Notes under the pieces: model-generated
Database searches by the model: none
What the model saw: the letters and a program-made list of their open reading frames with translations, nothing else
What the model was told of the DNA's origin: nothing
Shown: piece after piece, positions 11,615 through 20,521 of the stretch
Position numbering within the stretch: the stretch's first letter is position 1
Layout of the letters: every line of letters begins with the position of its first letter
From: Topomyia yanbarensis
Lineage: Eukaryota; Arthropoda; Insecta; Diptera; Culicidae
Length of the DNA: 64,000 nt
Reading direction: 5' to 3'
Assembly (NCBI RefSeq): GCF_030247195.1
Contig: NC_080672.1
Coordinates: 347,322,413 to 347,386,412 of the forward strand
Made by a program: the position numbers and the translations under genes

Positions 11615-12886
11615 ATGGGAAAGTCTAAAAGGAAGAGTAAAACTAAAAATTTAGAAAGAGAGTTGGCAGAAGAAAGAAAAAAATCTGCTCAACTAGCTGA
11701 TGAACTGGAGCGGAGCCTTAAGAGAAATAAAGAACTTGAAGCTGGCGATAGTGGTAGGAATAACCGGAACAATTCCGATGACGCTGCTATTGAGTTCAAT
11801 GCGGATAATGGCTTTAGCAGCACTCAGCGCATGACGACAGGTCACACCATAGAAGAATCCAGATTTTTGTCGTCAATGAACCAGCTTTCGGTGGCATCAA
11901 TCAATGTCCCGGAGTGTAAACCGATGGATGATGACGATATACATCGGCAACAATTCGAGATGTGGAAAGATTTACTGACGGATTCTCTAAAACTGGCTGG
12001 GATAGACGATGAAGAAACCAAATACACCGTTTTTAAAGTGAAAGCCGGTCCTCGCCTTTTGGAAATATTTAAAAACACAAAATCGCAAGCTGACGCTCCG
12101 GACTCGACAACAGAGCCGTTTTCCAATGCAATACACCGCCTAAGATCTTATTTCGGATCAGGTTCCGATCTTATGCTGCTAAGGCGTAGGCTAGCACTGA
12201 TGACACAAAAGGCAACAGAGTCCGATTTATCATATATATCTCGAGTTGGTTCTATTGCCCGGCTCTGTGAATTCGATCATGAGAAGGAATTCGAGGAGAT
12301 CGTGGCGACGGTAGCTGAGCACGCTAGAAGTCGGGACGTGCGAACAACTGCTTTAAGAATGCTCAGTCGGAAAGGCTGTTTCACAGATCTCGTCGATAAG
12401 GTCCGCGAGATTGAAGCGATCAGACTGAATGAAGAGTTTGTGGCGCAAAAACACGGCAAAATGGAACAGACACTTATTGCTCCTGTTCAAGCGTATTCAA
12501 ATTGGGACAGGAACCGTCAGTTCAGATCTTTGGATGGATATGACTCACGGAAAACTCGTGGCAATCCAACTTATCGTGGAGGTTGGCGTGTATCAGAAGG
12601 CAGACAGTTCACCCAAAATAGAGGTTCACGTATTCAGTATTCGCGCGGTGAGAGATGTTGGCGTTGCAATAGCGCTTTCCATCTTGCTACGGACTGTAGC
12701 GTCAAAGATAAAATCTGTAACAATTGCGGAAAACTTGGACACATTCAGCGTGCGTGTCGTTCGCGCGAGCCACTGAAGCGAAAGGCGGCGGAGCCTTTGG
12801 ATATCTCTCCGAAGAAGATTGCTATTGTGGAAAAGACAGAAGAAATAACAAATGCAGATGAAAAAGTAAGTGAAATTAATAACTGA
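11615..12886 (+). CDS. gag: Gag, nucleocapsid-type with two CCHC zinc knuckles
   Basis: 423 aa when unspliced. The N-terminus is Lys/Arg-rich, then heptad-like and probably coiled coil (residues 10-45). The capsid-like middle (about 105-285) has the usual helical Gag composition. Two CX2CX4HX4C knuckles lie near residues 347-380 (CWRCNSAFHLATDC and CNNCGKLGHIQRAC), preceded by an Arg/Gly-rich stretch. The start is the first ATG after the candidate leader acceptor. At codon 418 (12866) the frame runs into GTAAGT; without splicing, six more codons are added before TGA. Gag would form the retrotransposon particle and bind the RNA. Confidence 0.9.
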   Translation: MGKSKRKSKTKNLERELAEERKKSAQLADELERSLKRNKELEAGDSGRNNRNNSDDAAIEFNADNGFSSTQRMTTGHTIEESRFLSSMNQLSVASINVPECKPMDDDDIHRQQFEMWKDLLTDSLKLAGIDDEETKYTVFKVKAGPRLLEIFKNTKSQADAPDSTTEPFSNAIHRLRSYFGSGSDLMLLRRRLALMTQKATESDLSYISRVGSIARLCEFDHEKEFEEIVATVAEHARSRDVRTTALRMLSRKGCFTDLVDKVREIEAIRLNEEFVAQKHGKMEQTLIAPVQAYSNWDRNRQFRSLDGYDSRKTRGNPTYRGGWRVSEGRQFTQNRGSRIQYSRGERCWRCNSAFHLATDCSVKDKICNNCGKLGHIQRACRSREPLKRKAAEPLDISPKKIAIVEKTEEITNADEKVSEINN

Positions 12887-13071
12887 TTTTTTTACAATAT
12901 GGCTACTCTTATGCTGTAATTTGAACTTGGTATTCGAAAGAGAAAAGCCATTGAAACGAGTGAATTTTGGATTACAACAAAAAAAAAGCATCAATAAATT
13001 AAGAAAAGAAAAAAATTGAACTGTGATTCGTTTTATTTTTTTACTAGCGCTAAAATTATATATTTAAACAG
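12866..13071 (+). other. Candidate gag-pol intron 1 (206 nt, phase 0)
   Basis: Donor AAAAA|GTAAGT at 12866. The acceptor is ATTTAAACAG, ending at 13071, with a TACTAGC branch-like word about 30 nt upstream. It contains the gag stop codon. Joining 12865 to 13072 continues the Gag frame without a stop. Confidence 0.72.
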
Positions 13072-13272
13072 GTAGCTAATGTTGGCTCAGACCAACTGAG
13101 ATCCAACAGTTCGGAACTTCATTTGAACTCGAACGTGTCCTTGATTGAATCTAAAGAGTGGAACTCTGTTGGAAATTTTTCAAGCAAAGTTGGTAAACTT
13201 AACGCTACGGAACCATTTCGACAGGCTAGGATAAATGATTTGGTCAGATCTGAAAGCGACAATATCGACGAA
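13072..13272 (+). CDS. Linker exon of the spliced Gag-Pol
   Basis: Exactly 201 nt, 67 codons, open in the phase set by both flanking introns. Ser/Asn-rich and without a recognised domain, as expected for a spacer between nucleocapsid and protease. If intron 2 is retained the frame stops nine codons later, giving a C-terminally extended Gag instead. It would be expressed only after removal of intron 1. Confidence 0.7.
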
Positions 13273-13341
13273 GTAAGTATAAATTTACTAAGCATATAAA
13301 GTGCTTTTTTATTTCAAATCATCACCTGTCTCTTTAAATAG
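13273..13341 (+). other. Candidate gag-pol intron 2 (69 nt, phase 0)
   Basis: Donor GACGAA|GTAAGT at 13273; acceptor CTCTTTAAATAG ending at 13341 after a T-rich tract. Stops occur inside in the reading frame, so its removal is required to reach pol. 69 nt is a common short insect intron size. Confidence 0.72.
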
Positions 13342-16300
13342 GCACGAAATTCATATGCACTACAGAATAATACAGTTTTGAGGTCTGATGACGACGATGG
13401 TATTATCTCTGTGATGGTGGCAGGAATGCCGTGTTCTTTTTTAATTGACTCCGGAGCTCAAGTGAATACGTTCACTGAAAACATGTTCAGCGCGTTGACT
13501 TCTGACCCCATTTACAAGAATGGTATTTTTGATCTGAGATCTGAAACGGATCGATCTCTTAAAGCTTATGCCTCAGCCGGCGAAATTAAAGTGATAGCTA
13601 CGTTTTATGCATACCTATATATCTCTAATAATAGACCTACCTCGCTGGAGAAATTTTATGTCGTCAATGAGTTACGAGCTCTTCTAAGCAGATCAACAGC
13701 TTCCAGGTACAGCGTCCTGATGCTAGGTCTGAAAGTACCTGTGCAATCTAAAAACACTAGATTCGATCAGCTACTATACGCAGGAGAGATTGCGTCTATC
13801 GTAACGAAAGATATTTTCCCAAAATTCAACGTTCCTCCAGTCAAAATTCATTACGATAAGTCTAAACCTCCATGTCGGAATATATTTTTTAATATTCCGC
13901 TTGCTGTAAAGCCTTTGGTTGAGAAGCGACTTCTGGAGCTTGTTTCATCGGATATTATAGAACCAGTAGTAGATGGTATGGATACATCGTTCTGCTCGTC
14001 CATGTTAGTCGTGCCGAAGGGTAAAGATGATATACGATTGGTCATCGATTTGAGAGGACCAAATCGCTATATTTATCGCACACCCTTTTCAATGCCAACA
14101 TTAGAAAAGATTTTGGCTGAATTGAATGGAGCAACATGGTTCTCTATCATTGACCTCTCCCATGCGTTTTTCCATATAGAACTAGACGAAGAATCTAGAC
14201 TGCTCACGAATTTCTGTACTGAATTTGGCATGTTTCGTTGTGTGAGATTGCCCTTCGGCTTAACGAATGCCCCGGACCTGTTTCAAGAAATACTACAGCG
14301 GAAAGTACTAGGGGGTTGTAAAGGGTGCAAAAATTATTTGGACGATATATTGATATACGGTAAAACTAAAGATGAACATGACGAGAACTTGGAGGAAGTC
14401 CGACGCTGTCTAGCTAACCACAATGTAAGACTTAACGAAAGCAAGTGTGTTTTTGGAAGCCAATCGGTGCCATTCCTTGGATTTACGTTGACACCCAAAG
14501 GATGGCTTATTGAAGAAGAGAAGATTGCGGCCATCCAGAATTTTCGAACTCCAATTAACTGTTCAGAAGTCAAAAGTTTCTTGGGTCTAGTAACTTTCGT
14601 CGATAAATTTATTGTACACCGCGCGACGAAGACTGAGCATCTTCGTTCACTGGCCAGTTCAGATACATTTTATTGGACGAATGCTGAAGAGACAGAGTTT
14701 CAATTTATGAAAAAAGAAGCGCTAAATACCATAAAACGGCTGGGATATTATAATGCAGCGGACAGGACCGAGTTGTTTGTCGATGCCTCTCCAATAGGAC
14801 TCGGCGCCGTGCTGGTTCAGTATCACGAAAACGGTAATCCCAGAATTATAGCATGTGCATCAAAGGTTCTCACCGCTTCGGAAAAACGATACCCACAGAC
14901 ACAGAGAGAAGCTCTAGCTGTTGTTTGGGGAGTAGAGAGGTTTAATTTCTATTTACTTGCCAAATCCTTCGTGATACGTACCGACGCTGTAGCCAATCAG
15001 TTCATTTTCAATAGCAACCACAGGATGGGAAAAAGAGCTGTAACCCGCGCCGAGAGTTGGGCTCTAAGACTGCAACCATACGACTTTTCAATACGATGCG
15101 TAACAGGTAATGAAAATGTAGCTGACGTGCTTTCTCGACTTATTCCTGAGACACAAGCATCAGAACCATTTGATGAATGCGAAGAAAAGCACTTTTTATA
15201 TTCACTGGACTCCGGATGTATGGAAATAACATGGGGTGAGGTGGAATTGGAATCTGAAGATGATAGCGAGCTACAACTCGTTCAAAAATCTCTGCAATTG
15301 AACAAATGGCCTGATGAACTTCGAGCATTCGAATCGCAGAAGAAGTTTCTACATAGTTTTGGACCCCTACTTTTCAAAGACGACCGAGTTGTATTGCCGA
15401 AATCTCTACGTCAGAAAGCATTACGCTCAGCCCACGGAGGTCACGTGGGGGAAGTCGCAATGAAGCGTATAATGCGTCAATACTTTTGGTGGCCAAAGAT
15501 GTCTACGGAAGTAACGCGATATGTCAAAGACTGTGAAACATGCATTCTCCTGTCTAAACGAAATCCTCCGATACCGATAACATCCAGAGAATTGCCTGAC
15601 GGACCATGGGAGATTCTGCAAGTGGATTTTTTAACAGTGCCCAACTTTGGTTCCGCAGAGTTTTTAATTATAATTGATACATACTCGCGTTATCTGGCTG
15701 TTGTAGAAATGAAAGCCATGGATGCAGAAAGCACGAACTTGGCATTGTGCGAAACGTTTAAACTGTGGGGATGCCCTATTATAATTCAGAGTGATAACGG
15801 GCCCCCATTCCAAAGCACTGCATTCACTTCGTTCTGGAAAGAGAAAGGAGTTGATGTAAGAAAATCCATACCTCTTAGCCCACAATCAAATGGTGCTGTG
15901 GAAAGGCAAAACCAGGGCTTAATAAAAGCTTTGGCAGCCTCCAGACTTGATGGTATAAACTGGCGCTATGCCCTTCAGAAATATGTTCATCGACACAACA
16001 CTCTTGTTCCACACTCAAGACTTGGCATTACACCTTTCGAGATGATGGTCGGCTGGCGCTATCGTGGCACATTCCCTAGCCTCTGGGGTAACGAACAGAA
16101 ACTTGACCGCACGGATCTTCGCGAACGGGATGCAGACATGAAGCTTTCTAGTAAGAAATACGCTGACTCTATGCGCGGCGCAAAAGAGTCGGATATCAGG
16201 GTTGGTGATACAGTTTTACTTTCCAGGCAGAGGCAACACAAAACCGATCCAACTTTCTCGTCGGATCGCTACAAAGTGGTAGCTAGAGATGGTGCAAAAG

Positions 16301-16386
16301 TAGTGGTTATTAGCCAAGCTGGGGTACAATACGCACGAAATGTCCGGGAAGTAAAAAAGAGCTCCCGCATGCAGCACTACAGATAG
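13342..16386 (+). CDS. pol: Pol: protease, reverse transcriptase, RNase H, integrase
   Basis: 1014 codons from the acceptor at 13342; no start codon is needed if it is translated as part of spliced Gag-Pol (about 1498 aa in total). Domains in order: aspartic protease (DSGA near 13447); reverse transcriptase (LPFGLTNAP, YLDD near 14335-14346); RNase H (VDASPIGLGAV); integrase with an HHCC zinc-binding head (HGGH... CETC), then the D,D35E core (VDFL, SDNG, NGAVERQ) and a C-terminal beta domain. All catalytic residues look intact. The products would copy and integrate the element in the nucleus after assembly in Gag particles. The frame stops at TAG 16384, yet a +1 frame continues the expected C-terminal region. 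Confidence 0.93.
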   Translation, partial: ARNSYALQNNTVLRSDDDDGIISVMVAGMPCSFLIDSGAQVNTFTENMFSALTSDPIYKNGIFDLRSETDRSLKAYASAGEIKVIATFYAYLYISNNRPTSLEKFYVVNELRALLSRSTASRYSVLMLGLKVPVQSKNTRFDQLLYAGEIASIVTKDIFPKFNVPPVKIHYDKSKPPCRNIFFNIPLAVKPLVEKRLLELVSSDIIEPVVDGMDTSFCSSMLVVPKGKDDIRLVIDLRGPNRYIYRTPFSMPTLEKILAELNGATWFSIIDLSHAFFHIELDEESRLLTNFCTEFGMFRCVRLPFGLTNAPDLFQEILQRKVLGGCKGCKNYLDDILIYGKTKDEHDENLEEVRRCLANHNVRLNESKCVFGSQSVPFLGFTLTPKGWLIEEEKIAAIQNFRTPINCSEVKSFLGLVTFVDKFIVHRATKTEHLRSLASSDTFYWTNAEETEFQFMKKEALNTIKRLGYYNAADRTELFVDASPIGLGAVLVQYHENGNPRIIACASKVLTASEKRYPQTQREALAVVWGVERFNFYLLAKSFVIRTDAVANQFIFNSNHRMGKRAVTRAESWALRLQPYDFSIRCVTGNENVADVLSRLIPETQASEPFDECEEKHFLYSLDSGCMEITWGEVELESEDDSELQLVQKSLQLNKWPDELRAFESQKKFLHSFGPLLFKDDRVVLPKSLRQKALRSAHGGHVGEVAMKRIMRQYFWWPKMSTEVTRYVKDCETCILLSKRNPPIPITSRELPDGPWEILQVDFLTVPNFGSAEFLIIIDTYSRYLAVVEMKAMDAESTNLALCETFKLWGCPIIIQSDNGPPFQSTAFTSFWKEKGVDVRKSIPLSPQSNGAVERQNQGLIKALAASRLDGINWRYALQKYVHRHNTLVPHSRLGITPFEMMVGWRYRGTFPSLWGNEQKLDRTDLRERDADMKLSSKKYADSMRGAKESDIRVGDTVLLSRQRQHKTDPTFSSDRYKVVARDGAKVVVISQAGVQYARNVREVKKSSRMQHYR

Positions 16387-16600
16387 TAACGAGCAACTTC
16401 CTCAATTAAACGACGGGAATTCGTCTGAAGACGGGGCAGTAACTGCCAGTACATCTCACGATACGAGCTATCAGCGAAAATCTCCGGAACCGTCAATTGA
16501 TTTTTTCCCTTCGCATCAGTCTCGTATGCTTCGACAAAGAGATAAGATTAACCGTCCTTCGAGATTTGATGACGAATATTTGTACCGCGTGTTCCACTAA
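16355..16600 (+). CDS. Pol C-terminal tail in the +1 frame
   Basis: The +1 frame is open from just after the A6 run at 16353-16358 to TAA at 16598. Near its end it encodes basic residues then a RPSRFDDEY-like motif, the type of ending seen in many Ty3/Gypsy Pol proteins. Either one base in the A run has changed, or ribosomes shift there. It has no own start codon upstream of the homologous part. Frame and motif are seen; the cause is inferred. Confidence 0.5.
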   Translation, partial: KRAPACSTTDSNEQLPQLNDGNSSEDGAVTASTSHDTSYQRKSPEPSIDFFPSHQSRMLRQRDKINRPSRFDDEYLYRVFH

Positions 16601-16976
16601 AAAAAAAAAAGATTTCTTTAAGAGAAAAAATGAATAAAATGTATGATTTGTTGATCGGAGTTGCCTTAGAAACTGATTAAAATCAATCTCTCCAAAAAAA
16701 AAAACAAAGAAAACAAAAAAAATCTTTTAGGCATTCTCATCCGAATTTACATCCTCCTCCTCTTTTCAAGCTGTGAAAATAATTCGCATCAGGAAGGGCA
16801 ATGCATATGCTAGAGTTCCAAATCACTTTCTTTCCGATATACGAAACATCCGCTAGAAGAGTATAATTTTCTTGCACAGGATTGATGTTTCACTTAAACA
16901 TATTCTAGTAGCTTGTGACGGGTTTTGAATCCTTTACCACCGAGAAAAGCAACTAACAAAATTACAACTTCAGAGT
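16601..16976 (+). other. 3' untranslated part of the LTR element
   Basis: A-rich, non-coding; no env-like frame. It leads into the polypurine tract. Confidence 0.6.
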
Positions 16977-16991
16977 AGAGAAGGGAAAGGA
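16977..16991 (+). other. Polypurine tract
   Basis: AGAGAAGGGAAAGGA directly abuts the 3' LTR. This is the usual RNase H-resistant primer for plus-strand DNA synthesis. Confidence 0.88.
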
Positions 16992-17565
16992 TGTAGTGAA
17001 TACGACGACTATGAATAATAAAAAGTAACAGGAACTTTGACAGTTATGCTTTTGAACGTCATTATGGAGATGTGAGTCGACATAAGATGTATTATCTTTA
17101 CAACGCTCAGACACCCATGGAGCAAACGCATTGAAACGGTACACTGTTATCAGAGTTTGATCACATCGAGTTGAAAATAAAATATTGTGAAATAATCTAG
17201 GTACGATATATTAAAATATATATATTTAAAAAAAAAGACTTCGTGAAAAGATAATATGCATAACAAGTAATATCAATCCTTAGAAATAAAATAATTGATA
17301 TTAACTTTTATAGCGTAATTAGTATTGATAATGTTGATTAATTGATTGTCTAGAAAAATTCGAAGTGTGTAATCAAGGAATTGAAACGCAAACTAATAAA
17401 AAAAAGAAGAAAACAAAACGCAATTTGAAGCAGGATTACAGACCGGACGTTGGAGGTGTTTTAGCGGATGCGAAAAAAAAGAATGCGTTCAGGCCTCATT
17501 CTGTGATCTATTACCGTAGAAGATAGTCGCATTTTCTGTGGACAAAAAAAATTCTGAATACGACA
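16992..17565 (+). repeat. 3' LTR
   Basis: 574 bp; I see no difference from the 5' LTR on reading both through. Confidence 0.93.
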
Positions 17566-17880
17566 ACTCTCTGTAGCTAACTACTCAGAGTTTAAAAAGG
17601 ACCAAAAACTAAACAAGATCTTTTCTTTTCCGAGTGATCATGTACTCGAAGACTAATTAAACAACTACCTAATAAACTATGCTTTGCAGGTCGCATCGCT
17701 AACTTGGAGCGAATCCTAGACCTTATTCCCTTCCAAACTACCAACTCCGCAAACACCTATGGAAGAGTCTGATGAATCGTCGTTCTTCCGTTAAGTAGGT
17801 GGAACATCAACACTTCCCGTCTACCTTATCCTTTATCCTTCCCCGTGAACGACGTCACTACACAACGCAACGCATAACAT
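17566..17880. repeat. Right part of the older repeat split by the LTR element
   Basis: Begins with the ACTCT duplication and continues the repeat whose other copy is at 26310-26830. It ends in CACAACGCAACGCA. Confidence 0.7.
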
Positions 17881-17904
17881 TTCTCCAATTGCATAATATA
17901 AATA

Positions 17905-18003
17905 CATTAGAGAGATTTTTTAACCCCCCCCTCCCCCCTAGTAGACCTTAGTAGACTTTTACCACCCCCCCCCCCCCCACGACAAAAGTCTACGTAGACT
18001 TTT
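17905..18003. repeat. C-rich repeat with GTCTACGTAGAC palindrome
   Basis: Runs of C and an AAAGTCTACGTAGACTTT palindrome (17985-18002). Similar words occur at 27245-27335, where a terminus TTTATGAACGGCCCC follows, so both are pieces of one MITE-like family. Confidence 0.45.
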
Positions 18004-18249
18004 AATTTTTTTTATTCGCGGGAAATGTGAAATTAGCAAGAAGCACATTATGTATAATGTTCAAATAAAAATTAGCTTTCATATTTATTTCAAGCTTTTT
18101 AAATGTTAAAGAAAGGTTTTATCACATTTGTTTTTTGTCTATGACTGATCAAATCAATTAATACCGATTCAAGGTGCCTTCCAACGTTTGTGTAGCGGAA
18201 TACTTCTTTTCAAGGTTAGTCACTCAATTATTATTAAAAATCGGTTGCG

Positions 18250-18424
18250 CAAAATATCTGTGTGTATGTATGTGTGTATGTATGTATGTATGTATGCATG
18301 CATGTATGTATGTATGTATGTATGTGTGTATGTGCGGATTTGTTAACAAAATGTCCACATCGGTTTCTCGGAGATGGCTGAACCGATTTTTACAAACTAA
18401 GATTCAAATGAAAGGTATAAGGGA
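18250..18424 (+). repeat. Fragment of the GCCTTTCTCAT family with a (TGTA)n tract
   Basis: The TG/TATG microsatellite (18262-18330) is followed by a segment nearly identical to 21747-21827 (TTTGTTAACAAAATGTCC onward, including GATGGCTGAACCGATTTT). Confidence 0.75.
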
Positions 18425-18545
18425 CCATCCATAAATGACGTAGCATTGTGTGGGGGAGGGGGAGTTTTGCATTTTGTGATCGTGTGTGAAGACGGGGGTG
18501 TGGGGGGTCATGTCATGCTACGTGGCTTTTTGAAAGGGGAATAAC
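18425..18545. repeat. MITE-like segment with CATAAATGACGTAGCA end
   Basis: Starts ACCATCCATAAATGACGTAG and ends with CTACGTGGC, with a G-rich middle. It resembles the complete MITE at 45844-46092 in its terminal ACCATnCATAAATnACGTA word. Confidence 0.5.
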
Positions 18546-18556
18546 TAACACCGTTT

Positions 18557-18690
18557 TTTTCCTTTCTCATATAAAGAAAGGCTATGCAATCACTGTAAGG
18601 ATCGACTTTCTAACCGAGGCCCGGAGGGCCGAACGTCATACACCATTCGATTCAGTTCGTCGAGAGCTGCAAATGTCTGTGTGTGTATGT
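18557..18690 (+). repeat. GCCTTTCTCAT family, left part, interrupted by a LINE
   Basis: Matches the start of the complete copy at 21531-21655 (CCTTTCTCATAT, GACTTTCTAACC, GGCCCGGAGGGCCGA, then (TGTG/TGTA)n). It breaks inside the microsatellite, where the R1-like LINE begins, and resumes at about 20481. Confidence 0.7.
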
Positions 18691-20480
18691 TTTTTTAGTA
18701 ATGTTAAAAAAGCTTCAAAAGCCTGGCCTGTAGTGTATTGGAACTGTGTGGGACTCACGACTCACGTTCGTGCCTAACCACTAAAAACATTCCTTACTTT
18801 TTACGCCCTTCTTCCCCACGGAACTACGTCATCGTATTACTTCGTGGGGGGGGGGGGGGGTTTCGTTGCGCTTTCGTCGCACCTCTTTCTGCTGCTCTAT
18901 CTCGGAGCCTCGCTTGGTTCATGGAGTGACACGACCTATGAGCTTTGAATTCCTCTCCTGCTTCTTTTCTCCATCCATTACGTCGCCGTTTATTTCTCGT
19001 CCCTGTGGTGAGCCGTTTAGGTGCTGATTCCCTGAGCCGTTCAGCTCATGTTTCCGTGAGTCATTCAGCTCACGGCCTCATCACGATCCGCTTGGATAGT
19101 GCTCAACGGTGAACTCATCCTACTCCGACCTATGGTTCCTCGACGGAGGAATTTCCCCCGACACCGATACCCGCTTTCTTGAGCCATTTAGCTCTACTAA
19201 AATCTTCCAGCTTTACCGCTTATCCTGCTCCGATTGAGAGTTCCCCGACAACGGAATTTCTTTCGTTACCAGTGTTTGTTTCGTGAGCCAATTAGCTCCC
19301 CTTTTCGTCACTATTCTGTCGGGTAGTCCACGGCGCCGAATCAGCTATCGTGAATTCCCCGGCGGCAGACCGCTCCCGATACCGATGTACGTTTATGTGA
19401 GCCATTAAGCTCCCCGCCTCGTCTACTCGGTCTAGTCCCCGGCGGTGGATCTAGCCTACTCAACGGCCAGCCAGCAGATGCTGAGGTCCATCCAGCGATT
19501 CCGGGTAGAGCGTAGCTTCCGATTCACTGGCGCCACAACGACCCACTTCTGGCTATTCGACGCGGTCTACTCGGTATAATCCCCGACGGTGGATCTAGGC
19601 TACTCACGAGCTACCCGGTAGAGTGTCGAGGTCGGTCCGGCGATTCCGGTGGAGCCTGACGTCCGGTTCGCTGGCGCCCCGACGACCCGAGCTCGGTGCT
19701 ACATCGCGTACTACTCAACTGGTCCCCGGCGGTGGACCCAGTCTACACCGTCGGTGAGATTCCCGGCGGCGGAATTTCTCCCGAAACCCTATTTGTGGTT
19801 CCACTGCGGCGTTCTAACCAATGTCGTTACTTTGTTGGTCCCTTCGCCACTTCCTTTGCAGCTCGGAGAGTATACTCGTAACAACTAGGTCGACAGCGTC
19901 CCAGATATGCTCGTTGCGGCACATCTCTTCGACGATATTTTCCACTGTTATATCAGGCATACCCCTTCGGACTTCTTCGAATCTGGGGCATTCGAAGACC
20001 ACGTGTTCCGGTGTCTCTTGCACGTTCACACACTCCGGGCAAAGGGGTGACGAAGCGTGTCCAAACCGATGTAGGTATTTCCGGAAGCATCCATGCCCGG
20101 ACAAAAACTGCGTCAGATGGAAATTCACCTCTCCATGCTTCCTATGTACCCAAGTAGACACATTTGGGATGAGTCGGTGGGTCCACCTTCCTTTCTCCGC
20201 GTAATCCCACTCTTGCTGCCACTTAGCCAACGAGTCCGCTCGAACTAGTCTCCTTGCATTACGTTCATTTCTCCGCTGGTAGCATTCTACGTCCTCAGCC
20301 AGAGTGATGCAGATGGGAATCATCCCGGCAATTACGCATACCGCCTCCGACGATATCGTTCTGTACGCACTTGCGACACGAACAGCCATTAGGCGAAAAG
20401 TGCTTGTCAACTTCGTCCGGTTCCGCTTTGAGTTCAGCGCAGCAGCCCAGGCCGGTACGCCATATCTCAGGATTGAGAAT
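18691..20480 (-). mobile_element. 5'-truncated R1/Waldo-like LINE
   Basis: A minus-strand LINE tail: ORF2 C-terminus (20463-19814), a long 3' UTR with repeats, a short A run (18690-18696 as T on +), and flanking (ACAY)n on both sides. Insertion inside an ACAC/ACAT repeat is known for Waldo elements of the R1 clade. The copy is truncated within the reverse transcriptase, so it is dead. Confidence 0.75.
18930..19813 (-). repeat. 3' UTR of the R1-like LINE with internal repeats
   Basis: Imperfect tandem units of about 150-170 bp around CCCCGGCGGTGGA, TCTACTCGGT and GGCGATTCCGG (19421-19800). Shorter GTGAGCCATTCAGCTC-like units lie at 19010-19400. The copy at 8768-8912 belongs to the same 3' UTR. 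Confidence 0.7.
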
Positions 20481-20521
20481 GAGTGTGCGTATGTATGTGT
20501 GTGTGTGTCATTTAAACTCAC
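19814..20521 (-). pseudogene. C-terminal part of R1-type LINE ORF2
   Basis: About 217 codons of LINE sequence. It starts in the thumb region after the reverse transcriptase (YGVPAWAAAL...) and ends with the R1-type zinc motif C-X2-C-X8-H-X4-C (CPECVNVQETPEHVVFEC) and a Trp/Arg-rich end. The first 19 residues of the open frame (20521-20464) come from the microsatellite-bearing host repeat. The endonuclease and the catalytic reverse transcriptase are missing. The protein would have copied LINE RNA at a nicked chromosomal site. Confidence 0.8.

Larger units (their letters stand above)
10470..17565 (+). mobile_element. Complete Ty3/Gypsy-type LTR retrotransposon with spliced gag-pol
   Basis: A 7096-bp element: two 574-bp LTRs that look identical, primer-binding site directly after the 5' LTR, repeat-rich leader, gag, two small introns, pol (protease, reverse transcriptase, RNase H, integrase), polypurine tract, 3' LTR, and a 5-bp target duplication. 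The domain order (integrase after RNase H) puts it in Ty3/Gypsy. No env is seen. Identical LTRs imply a recent insertion. Subclade not assigned. Confidence 0.95.

Noticed and set aside
16387..16991. env gene downstream of pol
   Set aside because: Only the short +1 frame tail of Pol and A-rich DNA are present; no signal peptide or membrane segment.
18262..18330. Short-period TGTA/TGTG repeats that could look like a CRISPR-like array
   Set aside because: A simple microsatellite without spacers, in a eukaryotic genome.
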